Shown in pieces: positions 37,027 to 49,773 of a DNA stretch of 64,000 bases. The DNA comes from Artocarpus heterophyllus (Eukaryota > Streptophyta > Magnoliopsida > Rosales > Moraceae), in NCBI GenBank assembly GCA_025403435.1, contig CM046340.1, positions 12,592,091 through 12,656,090 on the forward strand, read 5' to 3'. Positions within the stretch are counted from its first letter, which is position 1. Each line of letters opens with the position of its first letter. A program made the translations under genes and the position numbers. The notes beneath the pieces were generated by a model. The model made no database searches, was not told where the DNA came from, and saw only the letters and a program-made list of their open reading frames with translations.

Positions 37027-39052
37027 TGTTAGACATGTATGCTCTAAGGAGTAAAAATGTAATACGTTTTTGGAGACATTTTTATCAATAAAGAATTTAT
37101 TCATACCAAATATTGTCCTCTTTACGTTCATATTCGTTGAATGTATGATAAGCAAACAGTAGTCTGAGACTGTCAATCTAAACCTTAAGAGTTGGGCATA
37201 TGATGGGATGATTATGCGGTAGACACGACTCTTAAGGTGATGGTCTAAAATATATGATCCGCAATCGAGGGAATAAAGTTGGGCGCTTTATTCATGTAAA
37301 GATTGTTATGTTGTCTATATCCCTTTTGGGAGATGGTTTGTCTTGGCCATCGGAGTTGGACTCCGTGAATAGAAACATTAGCGCATTGTCATAGGTGACG
37401 ATGTGTTGGATCGGGACATAAAGTGAATTGATTTGGATTAATAATTCTGTCTTGTCAAATCGATTCACTTTAGACAATCATTTGTATTGTATCTTAATCC
37501 TGAGATGAATAATGGGCCCGTTGTCTCGACTTGTGTCTTTTGATGTACCAATGGGTGACTCCCACATCTCTATAGTGGCATGCATGCCGGTACGTTGGAG
37601 GCATGACTCTTGGTAGCGTAGACTTGTTATTCATAGATATGGAATCCATAGCTCCTCTTTAGGAGTAATGATATCCTCTTATATGCGTTGTCCTGTAATT
37701 GGAAAACTGGAGCGCTCAACCATTTGGATACATAGGTGTAACCGAATGGTATACTATCTTTGGATGGTAAGTTTTCTAATGGTGAGACAATGGAACGTAA
37801 GATAAAAATAATCGGGAAGGTAAGACAGAACTTGTCCTTAAGCCGATTATGGATGATCATATGGGGATGTGATACACTATGATATGTCATGGAGACTTAG
37901 CTACACGAGCTTCGTAATTCTATAAAGTTCGAGAGTGCAGCTCCAAGCTTTTAGTGGAGTAGCGTTGGAGTTGATAATTGTGAAATGTATATCTGGGATA
38001 TTGGGTTTCATAGTTATCATGAGCTTGAACTTTATAGGTCCATTTTGGTCCCCTTTGCTAGCTCACAAAATCCTGTAACGACACGGCGTGCTTTTCCAAT
38101 AATTGGTGACTTATGTCGGATTTATCAGATTGGTTTAAAATTTATAAGAATCAAATAATTCATGTCTGTTTATCGGTTGAATTAATTATGTAAGAAATTA
38201 GTTCAAGATGAACTTGTTGAATTATGGCGTTCGGATAATTCTTGTCTGTTTATCGGTTGTTTTAATTTTGGACAATTAGAACAAGATAAACTTGTAGAAT
38301 TATTGTGAATTGATTTATTTTCTTAGAGATTATCTTGATAAAGTTTGTTTTGATCAGATATCTTTTTTATTGGGCTATTTGAATCAAAACTGAGACTTTA
38401 TCCTTTAGAATCTCGGGTGGAAAATAAAAGATTCGCGGAGATTTTTTCTCGGCAGTTCGGCATGCCGGATGACGTGTTCGGCCTGCCGAACTGGCCAGTT
38501 CGGCCTGCCTATCTCACAGTTCGGCATGCCGACCGCGACAGCTAAGATTACGCGTTTTTCACGCGTATCTTATCAGATATTGATCCGAACTTGATTCTAT
38601 TTCGATTTTTGAGACCTAATCTGATATGGACTGACCCCAAGGACCAATAGGTATAAAAAGGGAGTGAGTCTAATGATTTACTCAGATCAATTTGAGAGAT
38701 TAAGAGTGATACTCTTCTAGTGAGCATCTGAAAACTCCCTGAGAGCTTTTGTTCACAAATCACGAACACTAGCTTTGGGTTCTCTCTATTGATTGGAAGG
38801 AGAGTCACCGGTGGAAGAGCTGTACGTGTGAGCCCACACTCACTCCGGTTGTGGATAGAGAATAGCAAAGAAGACCAGTTGGTTGAGGCTCTTCTGGAAC
38901 GTTACTTCTCTACACAGGTCGCGGAGGTTCTTCGGCATACTGAGGTTAGTAAGATCTGTTTAATTTATACATATAACATGTCAAACTTGTGTTTTGGAAA
39001 ATACTCTGATGAAAAATTTTTAAAAATTCCGCTGCGCACTTTGTTTCCAACA
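37027..39052 (+). repeat. 3' LTR of the young copia element
   Basis: Same 2,026-bp length as the 5' LTR at a constant offset of 7,649 bp, with no difference seen by eye, including the TATA box (38652-38659) and the four palindromes (38454-38532). It is followed by ATAAT, the second copy of the target duplication. Confidence 0.96.
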
Positions 39053-41180
39053 ATAATTACAAAATAACCATCGGTTTTATATTCATTATGTTAGTCTGTC
39101 GTACTCAATGGGTTATATTGTACCGTGTCGTGTTTGTGTTTTTTGTCGTGTCGTACCATGTCATGTCGTAACCGACTTACGTGCCTAAAACTATGAGTTT
39201 GACATGACTCATGATCTCGTGTCGTGCTTAACCTGGCCCAATATAATCTCGTGCCGTATCGTGTTGTGTCTAAAATAACGGTTAGAGAGCGTGGTGGAAT
39301 GTCAGGTACCAAAAGCCTTTCATAAAATATTTATAAAATAATTCATAGCTTTCTCTCAATAATTGCACTGGACATGAATGTGGGGTTTTGTATAATACAA
39401 TAGACTAAATGTAGCCCACGGAAATGAGAAAACCAGCAGTATTTAGAATACCTTGCCAAGGTGCCATTAATAAGTTCAGTGGCAACATACTACTATGTAG
39501 TTTTTGACTCGCACTGACTTAAAAAACAATACAAACAAAAACAAAGGAAAAGACAAAAAAGGAAAAAAGTTAAATATTTGCTGAATTGGATTGCTCATCT
39601 CTTGAATATTTACACTTATCGGACAAAATGGGTCGAGGCACGCAGCAGAGAGCAGCAGCTTTTTAGTGTGAAAACGACAATGAAATGACTTCAAAACACG
39701 TGAGCCTTTTCATCTGGATCAGAAACATAGCAATCTCCGTCATCCCAAAACCAAAAAAGAAAAAAAGGGCAAATCATAAACCTCGTACACTTATACTTGA
39801 TTTAACCACTAATTAATTTTTACATAATTAAACTTACAATAAGAACAAAGCAACAACAAAGCACTATATCACTGCACAGTCACATGAGAATCCGAGAGTT
39901 TAAGCTCGATGTAGTCTGCTGTTAGGCTTAAGTTTTAGGACAATTTTTCTGGTGATTATCGAAAAAATAATCTATCAGTAATCTATCGAAAGATATCACC
40001 TTTCAGCTTATTAGATTTATAGAAAAGATTGATTTGAACTGAACCTGACAATTTGTACACGTACACTTATCTGCTAAGGTCAGTTTGGACTTGTACCAGA
40101 ATTTAAAAAAAGTGTGTTGTCAATATTTGATTTGATCTGTTCAGAAAAATGGTGTTGAGATTCTTTTCCTTTTTTACTTGTAGGTGTTACTTTTGTAAGA
40201 TAGGGAAACATCATGCACATTGTCCTTGTCGTTTGATATCTTACTGGGTTCAACCAAGGAATTGAGTGTACTGTGTCTTTACCTAAAAGATTCCATGATC
40301 AGTTATTAAACGACATGCTTGTGGGGAATAACACTTTGTTTCCAAAAATAATAATTTCACTGCTTTCCATAACGTCCAATTTTGAAGCGATGCATGCATC
40401 ATTCTTTTGTGGACTTCTAATTTAGGTTGAGGAGGCTGACTAGCTGATGAGATGACCAAACCCTGTTTGTAAGTTACTATCATTCTTTTTTACATCAAAT
40501 TAGTATAGAGCTGCTCAGACGGTTAATGATGATGGAACAATGACGTTGTATCTGCAGGCATTGTCGTGCGGTAAATTTGTATTCTAGTTTCAAGTTTTGC
40601 TAGAAATATACCACTTATCTAACGAGTGGAGTTGTGATTTTTTTTTTTATTATTGAATACAAATTTTTTTGGAAAAAAAATGTTATTGTGTCTTTACTTC
40701 AAAAAAATTATACATGTACCCCTTCTTTTAATGGAAATACATGAACTACTATTTCATAAAAGAGAATTCCATGTCTAACCAACTTAGAGTCTCTTTAAAA
40801 TCGCTAAAAACAAAAGTTGCTTTCGGCTTATTTATCTTAAAAATTATTTTTTGAAATGTTTGAATGGACCTGAAAAAAATATTTTTGGCTTTTATTAACA
40901 CTTTTAGGAAAAGCTAGCCATCTAGTATTTGTAAAAGCTTTTTTATTTACATATTTGACATTATAATTAAAATAACAAATTGAGAATTCCATCTATATCT
41001 TTAAATTATAATATTTTTTATACCAATAAAAGCTTGACTTATTTAGTTGTAAAATTTTTAACGTGTATAATTATGTTAAATTAATTATTAGTATGCCAAT
41101 TTGAATTTGTAAAATTTTATTTTCATTACAAATTTACCTTATTTTATTTATTCTAAATATCATTAATTTTTTAAAAAATT
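39053..41180. other. Non-genic stretch with a GTCGTG-rich patch
   Basis: After the target duplication, 39090-39275 is rich in CGTGTCGTG/GTCGTACC words, a type of dispersed repeat common in plant genomes, with no clear ends found. The rest is AT-rich and non-coding. Short frames at 39476-39694 and 40283-40483 have no recognisable features. Confidence 0.5.
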
Positions 41181-42262
41181 TTCTACTCACATCCTGTGAA
41201 ATTAAAAAATGCCCTAACAATCTCACTATTTACCAAAATACTTTTTGGCATTTTGCTTAAAGCTTTCCACGTGAAAGCCCCTACTAGACAACCTTCCATT
41301 ATTTCTCACTCTCTTTCTCTCCTATGTCTCCTACTCTCATTTCCCCCAAAAACAATACATGGTTTTCCTAAAAACTACATATCATTTTTGTCAAGCAGAA
41401 AATATATAACTACAAACTTACTTTCCTCAAGACTTAAACATATAATCTCCTCATACCTCAGGATGTCTTCCATCATACACTGGTCCTTTTCCTTTGTCAA
41501 TTCTATTGTTGTTTGATATATTATAAGTCAAACCAACCCCACTCTAATACAAAATTTTTATTCAAATGTTTTATTCCAAAATATTTTAATCTCATATTAT
41601 TTTGTTTTAAATTATTTTCAAAACATTTTAGATTGAAACATGGGTCAATTTTTGTTGTTATTAAAATTAAATTATGTGTTTAAATTTATATACATATTAA
41701 GAGCATATTAATCACAGGGCATACTAATAAAATAAATTGACCTAATAATGGAGTTAATATTCAAGTCAAATTTATGATCTTTATGTGTCTTAAGGTTAAG
41801 GAAGTAATAGGAGCTTACGTGGTGAACTAGTATTATGAGTTAGAAGTTATCAGTAGATTATTCGCCAAAGAGATGAGGATTTTATTACTCAACTTTTGTG
41901 AGATTTTATTTAATTAAAATTGATTCTTTATTTTGCAAGTAAAATATATATTATTTTGTTAATATTATTATATGAATGTCACTTAAGACATAATACCATG
42001 GACAATTCCTGTAGTGTACAACAAGGTCAAGCGATTTGACATATTTTAATACAATTTTGAGAAGCATGGTTAGATAATAGGACTTTATATATATCGGTAA
42101 AGATATAAGAGGATGGTGAGACGTGAAGAGGGTGACAGTTACGTCCTTGGGCATGTATACCCTAAAAGGTCAACGCTCCTTTGGGTCGAAAGTCCCATAA
42201 CACACTATACAAGAAACGTCTTGGTGAGGATTCAGGACTCAATTTTCCCTCACCGAAAGCTC
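41180..42262 (+). repeat. LTR-like dispersed repeat, copy B
   Basis: Aligns by eye with 8840-10350 in the same orientation. Landmarks are the ATTTACCAAAATAC...TTGGCATTTTG block near 41230, GGAGCTTACGTGGTGAA at about 41810, GTTACGTCCTTGGGCATGTA near 42140, GGGTCGAAAGTCCC near 42183 and GAGGATTCAGGACTC near 42227. Substitutions and indels are frequent, so the copies are old. No coding potential. Confidence 0.6.
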
Positions 42263-44183
42263 ACATGTTGGTATTTGAGTTGTCAAGCACGCCCTTTGGT
42301 ATTATGTTAAGTAGAGAGACATGATTCTCAATTTCATTGTGGATACCAAAAAACATTATTTACCTATGAATTATATTATATGTTATAGAGACATGGTAAG
42401 ATTTATTATAGGATATCCACAAGATATGAACATAATGATATTGTTATAAAATGAATAATATTGTTGGATAATAAACTAACCATGCAAGTGTTAATACAAT
42501 AAAAAATAAAACCTAAAAGTGAGTAATGGTTTTCTTACTAGGTATGTTGATGCTTATTCCTTATTATTTTTAACTCTCAGGTGAAGTTTAGTGTAATCTA
42601 TCCGACGAGGAGTAGACAACAACGCTGCCTGTGACCTGTCGAAGTTTCTTTTAGCTTTATATATATATATATATATTGTTTGATCATGTAAGACTCTTAT
42701 AATGTAGTGTTGGCTGTATTAAATTTTCTAATGACTGAGAACTATATAATGAAGATTATTGTACTTTTAATATTTGATGCTATACTAAACTGTTCTATTT
42801 TATTTTAAAGTCCCATAGGTACAGTTTTAATAATTTGAAATGATATTGTAAACTTTACTTATATTTACTAAATACTACTAACGCCCATGGAGGTATTACA
42901 TAACTAAACAAATTCATAAGCTCTTCTTAAATCAAAAATACTTATTCATATACTATTTAAACATTAATTAAAAAGTTTTAATTTATATTTTTTTTTATTG
43001 TTTAAAAGTAAAAACGTAAGTTATTTCAAACGTACCATTATACCATTAATGTTTCATGGTATGCTGCACTGGAATTTTTTTTCTTTTTTTAATTGTGCTA
43101 CTCCCAACAAGTCTTCAAAATAAAGTGTGCAGTATTTGCACTATCCGTACCCTATGCCAGAAACAATTTTTTTTCCCTTTCTTTTTCTGTTAATCTCAGA
43201 AATCTATACGCCTGTTGTTTCCAAGTCTCTAACGTAAAGAGTTGTACAAAAAAGTCTTAAAAAGTCTTTTTCAATTCTTTGCAAGAGGCAAAGTCTTTTA
43301 TGCTCACCATGATGGCACCTACGCATGTAACCAATGGAGAGAGAAATTTAACTTCAAGCATGGACTAATAATTCACACCATGTAGAAAAAGAAAAACCTG
43401 TACAATTGAATCAAAAAGTGAGCGTGTCGTCTAAATCAGATAATCTCCAAGTAGACTCCTGTACTTGATAGATTTAATCTATATACTACATATTTTATTC
43501 ATTCGTTTAAGTGCTCACTCTGCATAGTAAAATTTTATAACATTTTTGTAGGCATTCTTATTTTGAATCGTTGGATTAACTTTTCAACCAACAGTTTGAT
43601 CTGTGAATAAAAGTAATTATGTATTGTGCACTGCAAGTTCTTAATGTAGACATTCGCAAACTAAACTATTAAAAAGTTAACGAAATAGTTAAAAAAAACA
43701 ATATTTGTCAATAGAGCAAAAAAATCTGTCCAACCATAGGAGCTCCGTATATTTAAAACTTAGTTAGGAGTTCCGAGCCAAAGCTTTGGCCAAGTTCATA
43801 CCAAATGGCCTTTTTTTTAACAAGCCAACTTTAAACACATCAAACAAAAGATTGCGTCAAGCAAAAATCAAGCTTCAAAACCCTCCTCTTAGTCTTCGTC
43901 AAGCCGTGATTTGAGTACACAATACCCCACTCGATTGATAAATAACTGAGAATAAAGTTTGGTTCCAGTCCCAAGCCGGTTGTCCCAAGCAATTTCATTC
44001 TCTATCCATATGTTCATTGTGGTCCCCTTGCATCTTTTTTTGACCAGGTTGTCAAATAATATAGCAAAAGGACCCCTCAAAACTTGGCCCAGAATGGAGA
44101 GAAATCATTACAACACCAGTAAAACAAAGTTACAGCAACAAAAGAGTTACAGTATAATCATAACTGCATAAATCATAGTGATA
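42263..44183. other. Non-genic stretch
   Basis: AT-rich sequence without a supported gene. It contains a short (TA)n run at about 42656-42676 and several poly-T runs. Nothing else was identified. Confidence 0.5.
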
Positions 44184-44186
44184 TTA

Positions 44187-44352
44187 ACCCCTGTTTAGCA
44201 AAAGTAGTTTGGAACTACTTTTTCAGTTATAAACAATGTAAAACCTCACATGCTACAATAACAATAAAAAAATTTGCTACAGTATAAAGCTCTCATATGT
44301 TACAATAAACGCGGTTCCAACCAACGGTTCCCACCACCCTTCAAACACTCAT
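44187..44352. mobile_element. Tourist-like MITE, family A, diverged copy
   Basis: Starts after TTA with ACCCCTGTTTAG and ends TCAAACACTCAT before GTA. The interior shares family words such as TACAGTATAAAGCTCTCA and AACAATAAAAAAATTTGCTA with the copies at 51449, 53491 and 56752. The ends are diverged, so the target duplication is imperfect. Confidence 0.55.
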
Positions 44353-45170
44353 GTACATCATGAAGCCATGATAGTAAAGAATCCAAGTTTATCCAGACAG
44401 ATCATATATAACATATCTTATATGGAATGTCTAAACTTTGTGTGATCAGACTCAGCACCTGTGTACAAAGCCAGAAGAAATCTAAGGAAAGATAATAATG
44501 TTTCCTACAAGAAAAGAAATTCAAAAAAGGAAAAATAAAAAACATGGGAGATTGAAGGGGGCAAGGTTGATATGTCTGTTCACGCACAGATTAAATTGTT
44601 TGTAAGAATGTCAAGTAATTCCAATTGAAAAGGCAAGAATAATCAAAGCATGTTCAAGATTAATGTGTTAGAATTGAGATGCACAGAATGATTTGTTGGG
44701 AAAAATAAAGAGTGCACCATTATGAACAAGCAAATTCTTGGAACTTCAAAATAATCATCATGGATATGCGAAACGTGTAGGCCCTGGTTCTCCAACATTT
44801 GCAGCACCAACCTCATAGATTTGGTTACAAAAATATTGATGAGAAGCTATTGCTGCTTATAGAACATTTATTAAGTAACCCCATGTATATGAACAGCACA
44901 TGCGATCAAGATGTAAGTTCTTTCATCTTTTACAGTATAATTTCAGACCACTTTCATTTGCTATGACAATAAACAACAAAATGACATACAAGAAGAAAGA
45001 GTTCAAGATAATCACCAGAGTTCCCTTATTATCTATCACAAATACATACCACAATCCAGTACCAGCAACAATTTAGACACTAAAAACAGGAAAATAAAAA
45101 AAAGGGAGGAAAAACCAAACCGTTCCTTCAAAATTGTTTCTTTCTTTCTTCCTTTTTTTTTCTTTCTTAC
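44353..45170. other. 3' flank of the PB1-domain gene
   Basis: No gene is supported. The part next to 45170 is the likely 3' UTR of the minus-strand PB1 gene (A-rich on the plus strand). A precise polyadenylation site cannot be chosen by eye. Confidence 0.4.
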
Positions 45171-47494
45171 TTATAACGGCTGTGAAGTTCTCATCTGCTG
45201 CTTCAAGTTATCAGCGGGAAGCTGCCCTGAAACCTCCGGCATCACGACCGCAGCGGCAGTTCCTGTCATGGTCTGGTACTGAGAAGCCATTGTGGGAGGC
45301 AGAGGCTGAGTATAGTAAATCTGGTGGGCATGACCATGATCCACATACTCATAGCCATAATTCGCTGCGGAATTAGGAGGAACAGACTGAGACGGGTGAT
45401 GATGAATCTGAGAATAACCAACATACTGCTGCTGCTGCTGATGATGATGCTGAGCAGAAGGAACCTGAACCAAAGATGGAGGAGCAACTGTGGTTGCCGT
45501 TCTGTACACACCCGTGGCCATTTCGGGCTTACCCATCGGGGCATTCCTTGCGGGGTTGTAAGCAGCCCCAGGGGGAGGCACCATTGCGGGGTTGGGATGT
45601 GTTTGGGGGTGGCTAGATGGGATGATTCCAGTAGAAGCTTCGCTCATATTGGGTTGTTGTTGTACAGACAAATTGCTGTAAGCTTGTTGGGGCTGTCTTG
45701 CAGGCATATAGTAGACAGGGTATTGCTGATCAATCTGGTGGTGATGGTGTGGGTGGTGTTGCTGCTGAGAAGTATATACAGGATAATATGCAGAGATGGG
45801 CACACTCCCAGCAGGATGATGTTGAATATAATGGCCACCAGGGTGTATAAATTGTTGTGGATGTGGTTGTGGTTGTGGTTGAGGTTGTTGTTGTTGTTGC
45901 TGCTGCTTTGGTTCAAACTGGGGTTGTAACACATACCCAGAATCCTGACTTTGTTGTTGCATTTGAAGCCTAGTGTTTGGATCAGAGATATTCATTTTAG
46001 GATCAACAACAGGGTTGGAAGGAACCCTTGTGGTTGTGGCGGGGATTTGAACAATCGGGTCTTGTTGATGTTGATAAATAACAGGCTTTGGGCGAGGTAT
46101 TGCATTTCCAAAACTACTATCACTGCAGAATCATATAAAATAAACAAAACACCCAAGAAAAAATAACACAATTCAGAATCCTAATCACTCAATTTAATTT
46201 GATCATGTTAGAAAAATGAAACACATAAATACCTCGAAACCGAATCAGGGGAAGGCAAATCGAGCACGGCAGTGGATTTTTGTTGGGACTGAGGAGGCGC
46301 CTGAGCCGGTTTCCGGTACCCGATAGGCACGCCGTGGTCAGAACGCTCGTCGTCGGAGATGACCCGATTTGCCGCGGCGTAATCGGAGCCACCGGGCATG
46401 ACGGAGGCCATGATCGCCGCGGGCTGCATCGGCGGAGGAGAAGACAAGACAACAAAGCCGGCGCCAGCGGCGGTTTCTTCCGGCGGCTTGAGGCCGGGTT
46501 GAGCGACGACGCTCATCTGAGCAAACTGGTCCTCGATAATCCCCACCTTCTGATCCTGAAAAGCCCTAACTCCTTCCTCGACGTGGACCCTAATCGGCGG
46601 CAAATTCGCCAGCAACGGCGACGAGGACGTCGACCCAAACGACGACGTCGTTTCGAGCATCGGCGAATCGGGGACCGAGTGAATGTCCTGCTTCGCATTC
46701 TTCCCATGCAGCGAAGCCCCCTCCACCATCTCCCTCGAACCGCCGGAAGAATCAACGTTACCCAAACTCCCACCAACACCACCACCGCCGCCGCCACTTC
46801 CGACGCCTCCTCCGACGACATCATCGTCGAGACCGAGCAAGCAATTGACTGAGGCGGAGTCGGCGAACCCTCTATTAAGCAACCCGGCGGCGCCGTTTAG
46901 GGCGTTGAGAAACCAATCCTCGGACTTGGCCGGGTTATCGAGGATCGGCCCGATCGACTGAGAAGTCTCAGGCTTCGACGCGAAGAGGAAGAGCCGAAGC
47001 CTAGACGGCTTAGCTCCACCGCCGCCGCCGCCGTGGGCCGTACGGTCGTACTCGTCGATCATGTTGTCGAGATCCTCGTCGGTGGTGACGGAGATGAGAG
47101 AATCGAGGTCCTCGCTTGGGAGCTGGTACTTGAGGGTGAACCCACGGCCGTTGAGGAGCGTCTTCGAGAGCCGAGCCGAAAGGTCGGCGAGGGATGTGTT
47201 TCTGTCCACGACGACGATGCGCGTCTCGCCGCCGACGTAGCAGAGCGACTTGTCGTGCGGCCGGGGGATGATGTGTCCTCCATAGCTGCACATCAGCCGG
47301 AGCCTTCCGCCGCCGGGCGGGATTGGCTCGTCCCATGAATCGGCGTTGCGGGACCTTGGCGACGAGTCGACCGAGTCAGCATAGTTCAGATGCTGGTGAG
47401 TTTGTTGTTGTTGTTGTTGCTGAGATGGTGGTGGAGGTTGCGCCGGCGCCGTCATGGGCGGAGCAGCCGTAGGCGGCGGCGACGGAGGTTCCAT
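45171..47494 (-). CDS. PB1 (octicosapeptide/Phox/Bem1p) domain protein
   Basis: Two exons on the minus strand: 47494-46233 and 46122-45171, with GT at 46232-46231 and AG at 46124-46123. The spliced frame gives 737 residues. PB1 domains are protein-protein interaction modules that pair through basic and acidic faces. Here the domain spans about residues 64-151, from RLRLMCSYGGHIIPRP through YVGGETRIVVVDR to the acidic OPCA-like VTTDEDLDNMIDEYD. Before it is a Pro/Gln-rich N-terminus (seven Gln in a row). After it are Gly-rich tracts near 155-160 and 230-245, a Ser-rich region, and a long C-terminal region rich in Gln, His and Pro, probably disordered. Length and layout fit the large plant PB1 proteins such as Arabidopsis At2g01190 (PAL OF QUIRKY); that orthology is a guess. 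No signal peptide, membrane segment or kinase domain. No lesions seen. Confidence 0.93.
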
Positions 47495-47499
47495 GGAGG

Positions 47500-47587
47500 A
47501 GGCGCTTTGGAGGAGAGAGAAAGAAAGAGAGAGAGACAGAGAGAGAGAGAAGAGGGAGTAAAGAAGTGGGTGCAGATGCTCTTATAG
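47500..47587 (-). promoter_or_regulatory. Core promoter and CT-rich leader of the PB1 gene
   Basis: On the minus strand CTATAAGA (47580-47587) is a TATA-like box about 86 bp before the start codon. It is followed by a long CT-rich stretch (GA repeats on the plus strand, 47514-47555), a Y-patch or leader typical of plant promoters. The start codon at 47494 is the first ATG after this tract. Confidence 0.55.
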
Positions 47588-47589
47588 TT

Positions 47590-48599
47590 ACTCCACACCT
47601 GGGTTGTAACTTCTTTTCTTTTTTTTTTTCTCCGTCTCTCTTTCTTTTCTTTTCTATTCCAATTCCAATTTCCAGCTAGTTTGTTCAATTTTTCTTTTTT
47701 GTAATTATGAATTAATTATTTCTTTTTGTTTTCTTTTTTGGAATATTTTTGGGATTTTTTTGTCATGGAGAGGACACTTTAAAATTTTAATTGCGTGATT
47801 TTTTCTCGGGTTTTTTCCTTTTTTTAGCCTGATTGAATTTCATGCTAGGGGAGAGGGAAACAGCGGGGGATGAGAGAGAGTGAAAAAGAGAGACGGTTAG
47901 AGGAGGTTTTGTAGTCGGAGTGTAGTGTAAAAAAATTAAAAAAAGGGGGGGCCAAAGTTGAAATATGGATGAAACTGTGCACTGGTCCTTATGGTGTGAC
48001 AGCTGGTTTACTGATTGGCTTCAGTTGAAGCTGTTCCTTTTGTTTGTGCGGTTGTGCGATCAGCTACGACAAGGATCAGACTTGTCTCGTGCTCTTCTAA
48101 ACTTTCCTCCATACAGATTCTTCTCTTCCATCATCGTCATTGATGCACGGCGGTCAGTCTAGGCGGTTTCAGCCGCTGCTTCTTCTTCTTCTTTAAGAAA
48201 AAAATTTGGTTTAGAAAACCGTCCGCCAAGGCAGATTGACTTTTTCCTCTGGACAAAATTCTTTTTGAGAAGAACCATTTAAACATTTTTTTATAAAATA
48301 AAAGCTTTATAATCTCAAGTTATAATTGGATAAAAAAAAAATTATAAGAGTCCTATAAAACTAAAAAAAAAATATACGATAAAATCAGTTTTAACTAAAA
48401 TTTTTGATTGTTACCGTATAAAGTTTTCACACGCTACAGTGAACAAAAAAGTGAGATAATATAAAGTTTTAATATGTTACCTTTTTTGTTTAAAAATTTT
48501 AATTCTTATCATAGGGTGTCACACATGATAACTTGATCCAAGCAAAATCAAGTCAAAATTATAACAAAAGTTTACACATAACAAATAGGAATAATGGTG
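47590..48599. other. PB1 gene upstream region and non-genic stretch
   Basis: Upstream of the PB1 promoter the sequence has pyrimidine-rich runs, a GA-rich patch (47845-47910) and a GGGGGGG run near 47945. No gene is supported. 48410-48480 contains family A MITE-like words (TATAAAGTTTTCACACGCTA), suggesting a decayed copy without clear ends. Confidence 0.45.
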
Positions 48600-48920
48600 C
48601 AACTTACTTTGTTTGGGAAATCCATTAGAACTAAAAAATTTCAAATACTACAATGTAAAGCTCTCACATGTAAGAAGCAAATATTTGCTACAACATAAAG
48701 TTTTCGCATACTATAATTTTTAAGTTCTAAATACAAGTTAAAAAATTTCAAATACTACTATTATAGCTCTAAGTACAACTTACTTTGTTTGGAAAATCCA
48801 TTAGAACTAAAAAATTTCAAATACTACAATGTAAAGCTCTCACATGTAAGAAGCAAATGTTTGCTACAATATAAAGCTTTCACATACTATAATTTTTAAG
48901 TTCTAAGTGCAAGTTCCAAT
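48600..48920. repeat. 178-bp tandem duplication with MITE-like words
   Basis: The block starting AACTTACTTTGTTTGGGAAA at 48600 recurs at 48778, each followed by TCCATTAGAACTAAAAAATT, CTACAATGTAAAGCTCTCAC and ACTATAATTTTTAAGTTCTA. The second copy is cut short near 48920. Internal words match family A MITEs, so this may be a duplicated, decayed member. Confidence 0.8.
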
Positions 48921-49197
48921 ATTATTTCCAAACACGTCAGGAAAATAGTGTGATATTTCAATATTACACATTCACACATAAATATGACTAAATGTTATTA
49001 TTATAGCTCAAGATTATAATCCCACAACAACATTAATAGGGTGTTTGGCACATCAATTGTGTAAAACAAAAAATAGCTTTAATATTGAGCTCTTGTATGC
49101 TAGTATTTAAACTAAAAATTTTAATTTAACCAAGTTCACAAAGATAAGGGGAAAAAAATGCTAACATAATAGTTCAAACTTACAATCTCAACAATAA

Positions 49198-49744
49198 GGG
49201 CCGTTTGGTAAATAAATTTAAATTAGTGATTTAATTTGAATTATGTGATTTAAATTAGGATTTAAGTTAGTGATTTGAATTATTATCCGAATTGACCTTT
49301 AGATATGCATTTAAGTTTTAATCTGAGTATGGAATAAAATTGAAATTTATGTTTGAAAAGATAGTAAAAATAGTTTGTTGATTTGTTAGCAAATCTAATA
49401 AGATCTTAATGTCACAATCTTTAAAAATATGTAATATAGATATTAATTTATTCTACTCTTTACTAGGAATACAATGAAAAAAAAAGAATCATCTCATTTA
49501 GATATCAAATAAAGCAGTTATGATTTTTTTCCTCCAATATAAGAGAGAGAATTTCAGTTTTTACTGTAGTAAAGATATCCGAATATCAAGAGTTTAGGAG
49601 AGTTCAAAACTCTTAAAACTTAGATTCTTGATACTCATTTGATTTAGATTTTGGGAGAAACAAACACATATCCAAAGAATTATTGATACTTGAATACAAA
49701 TTTGAGTCCATTGAGTCCAAAAAATATATAAAATAAATGGACCC
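49198..49744. mobile_element. Non-autonomous Harbinger-like element, unit 1
   Basis: A 547-bp element flanked by TAA on both sides (49195-49197 and 49745-49747). It starts GGGCCGTTTGGTAAAT and ends ATTTATTT-type sequence closing ATAAATGGACCC, so the outermost bases (GGGYCN) are inverted repeats, as in Tourist/Harbinger MITEs. No coding sequence. It is the direct-orientation partner of unit 2 and lacks unit 2's nested insertion. Confidence 0.75.
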
Positions 49745-49773
49745 TAAAAGTCACGATACGGAAAGCAAGTATA

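Larger units (their letters stand above)
29378..39052 (+). mobile_element. Complete, young Ty1/copia retrotransposon (Angela/BARE-like)
   Basis: A 9,675-bp element with two LTRs of 2,026 bp each. The 5-bp sequence ATAAT precedes it (29373-29377) and follows it (39053-39057), a perfect target duplication. It has TG...CA LTR ends, an initiator-Met PBS, a 1.65-kb untranslated leader, one open gag-pol frame and a purine tract before the 3' LTR. No difference between the LTRs was seen by eye, so the insertion is very recent. The long LTRs and RT sequence recall the Angela/BARE lineage; this is inferred from memory of the family. All parts for autonomous transposition appear present. Confidence 0.96.

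Noticed and set aside
40183..40250. Zinc-knuckle-like CYFCKIGKHHAHC followed by RLISYW
   Set aside because: It recalls a copia gag knuckle, but the spacing to the last Cys is one residue short, no other gag or pol text is nearby and the stretch is under 25 codons.
45324..45929. Plus-strand frame of 201 codons opposite the PB1 gene
   Set aside because: It is a shadow of the CAG/CAC-rich coding repeats of the PB1 gene, giving runs of Leu and Arg. The frames at 46280-46852 and 46513-46824 are shadows for the same reason.
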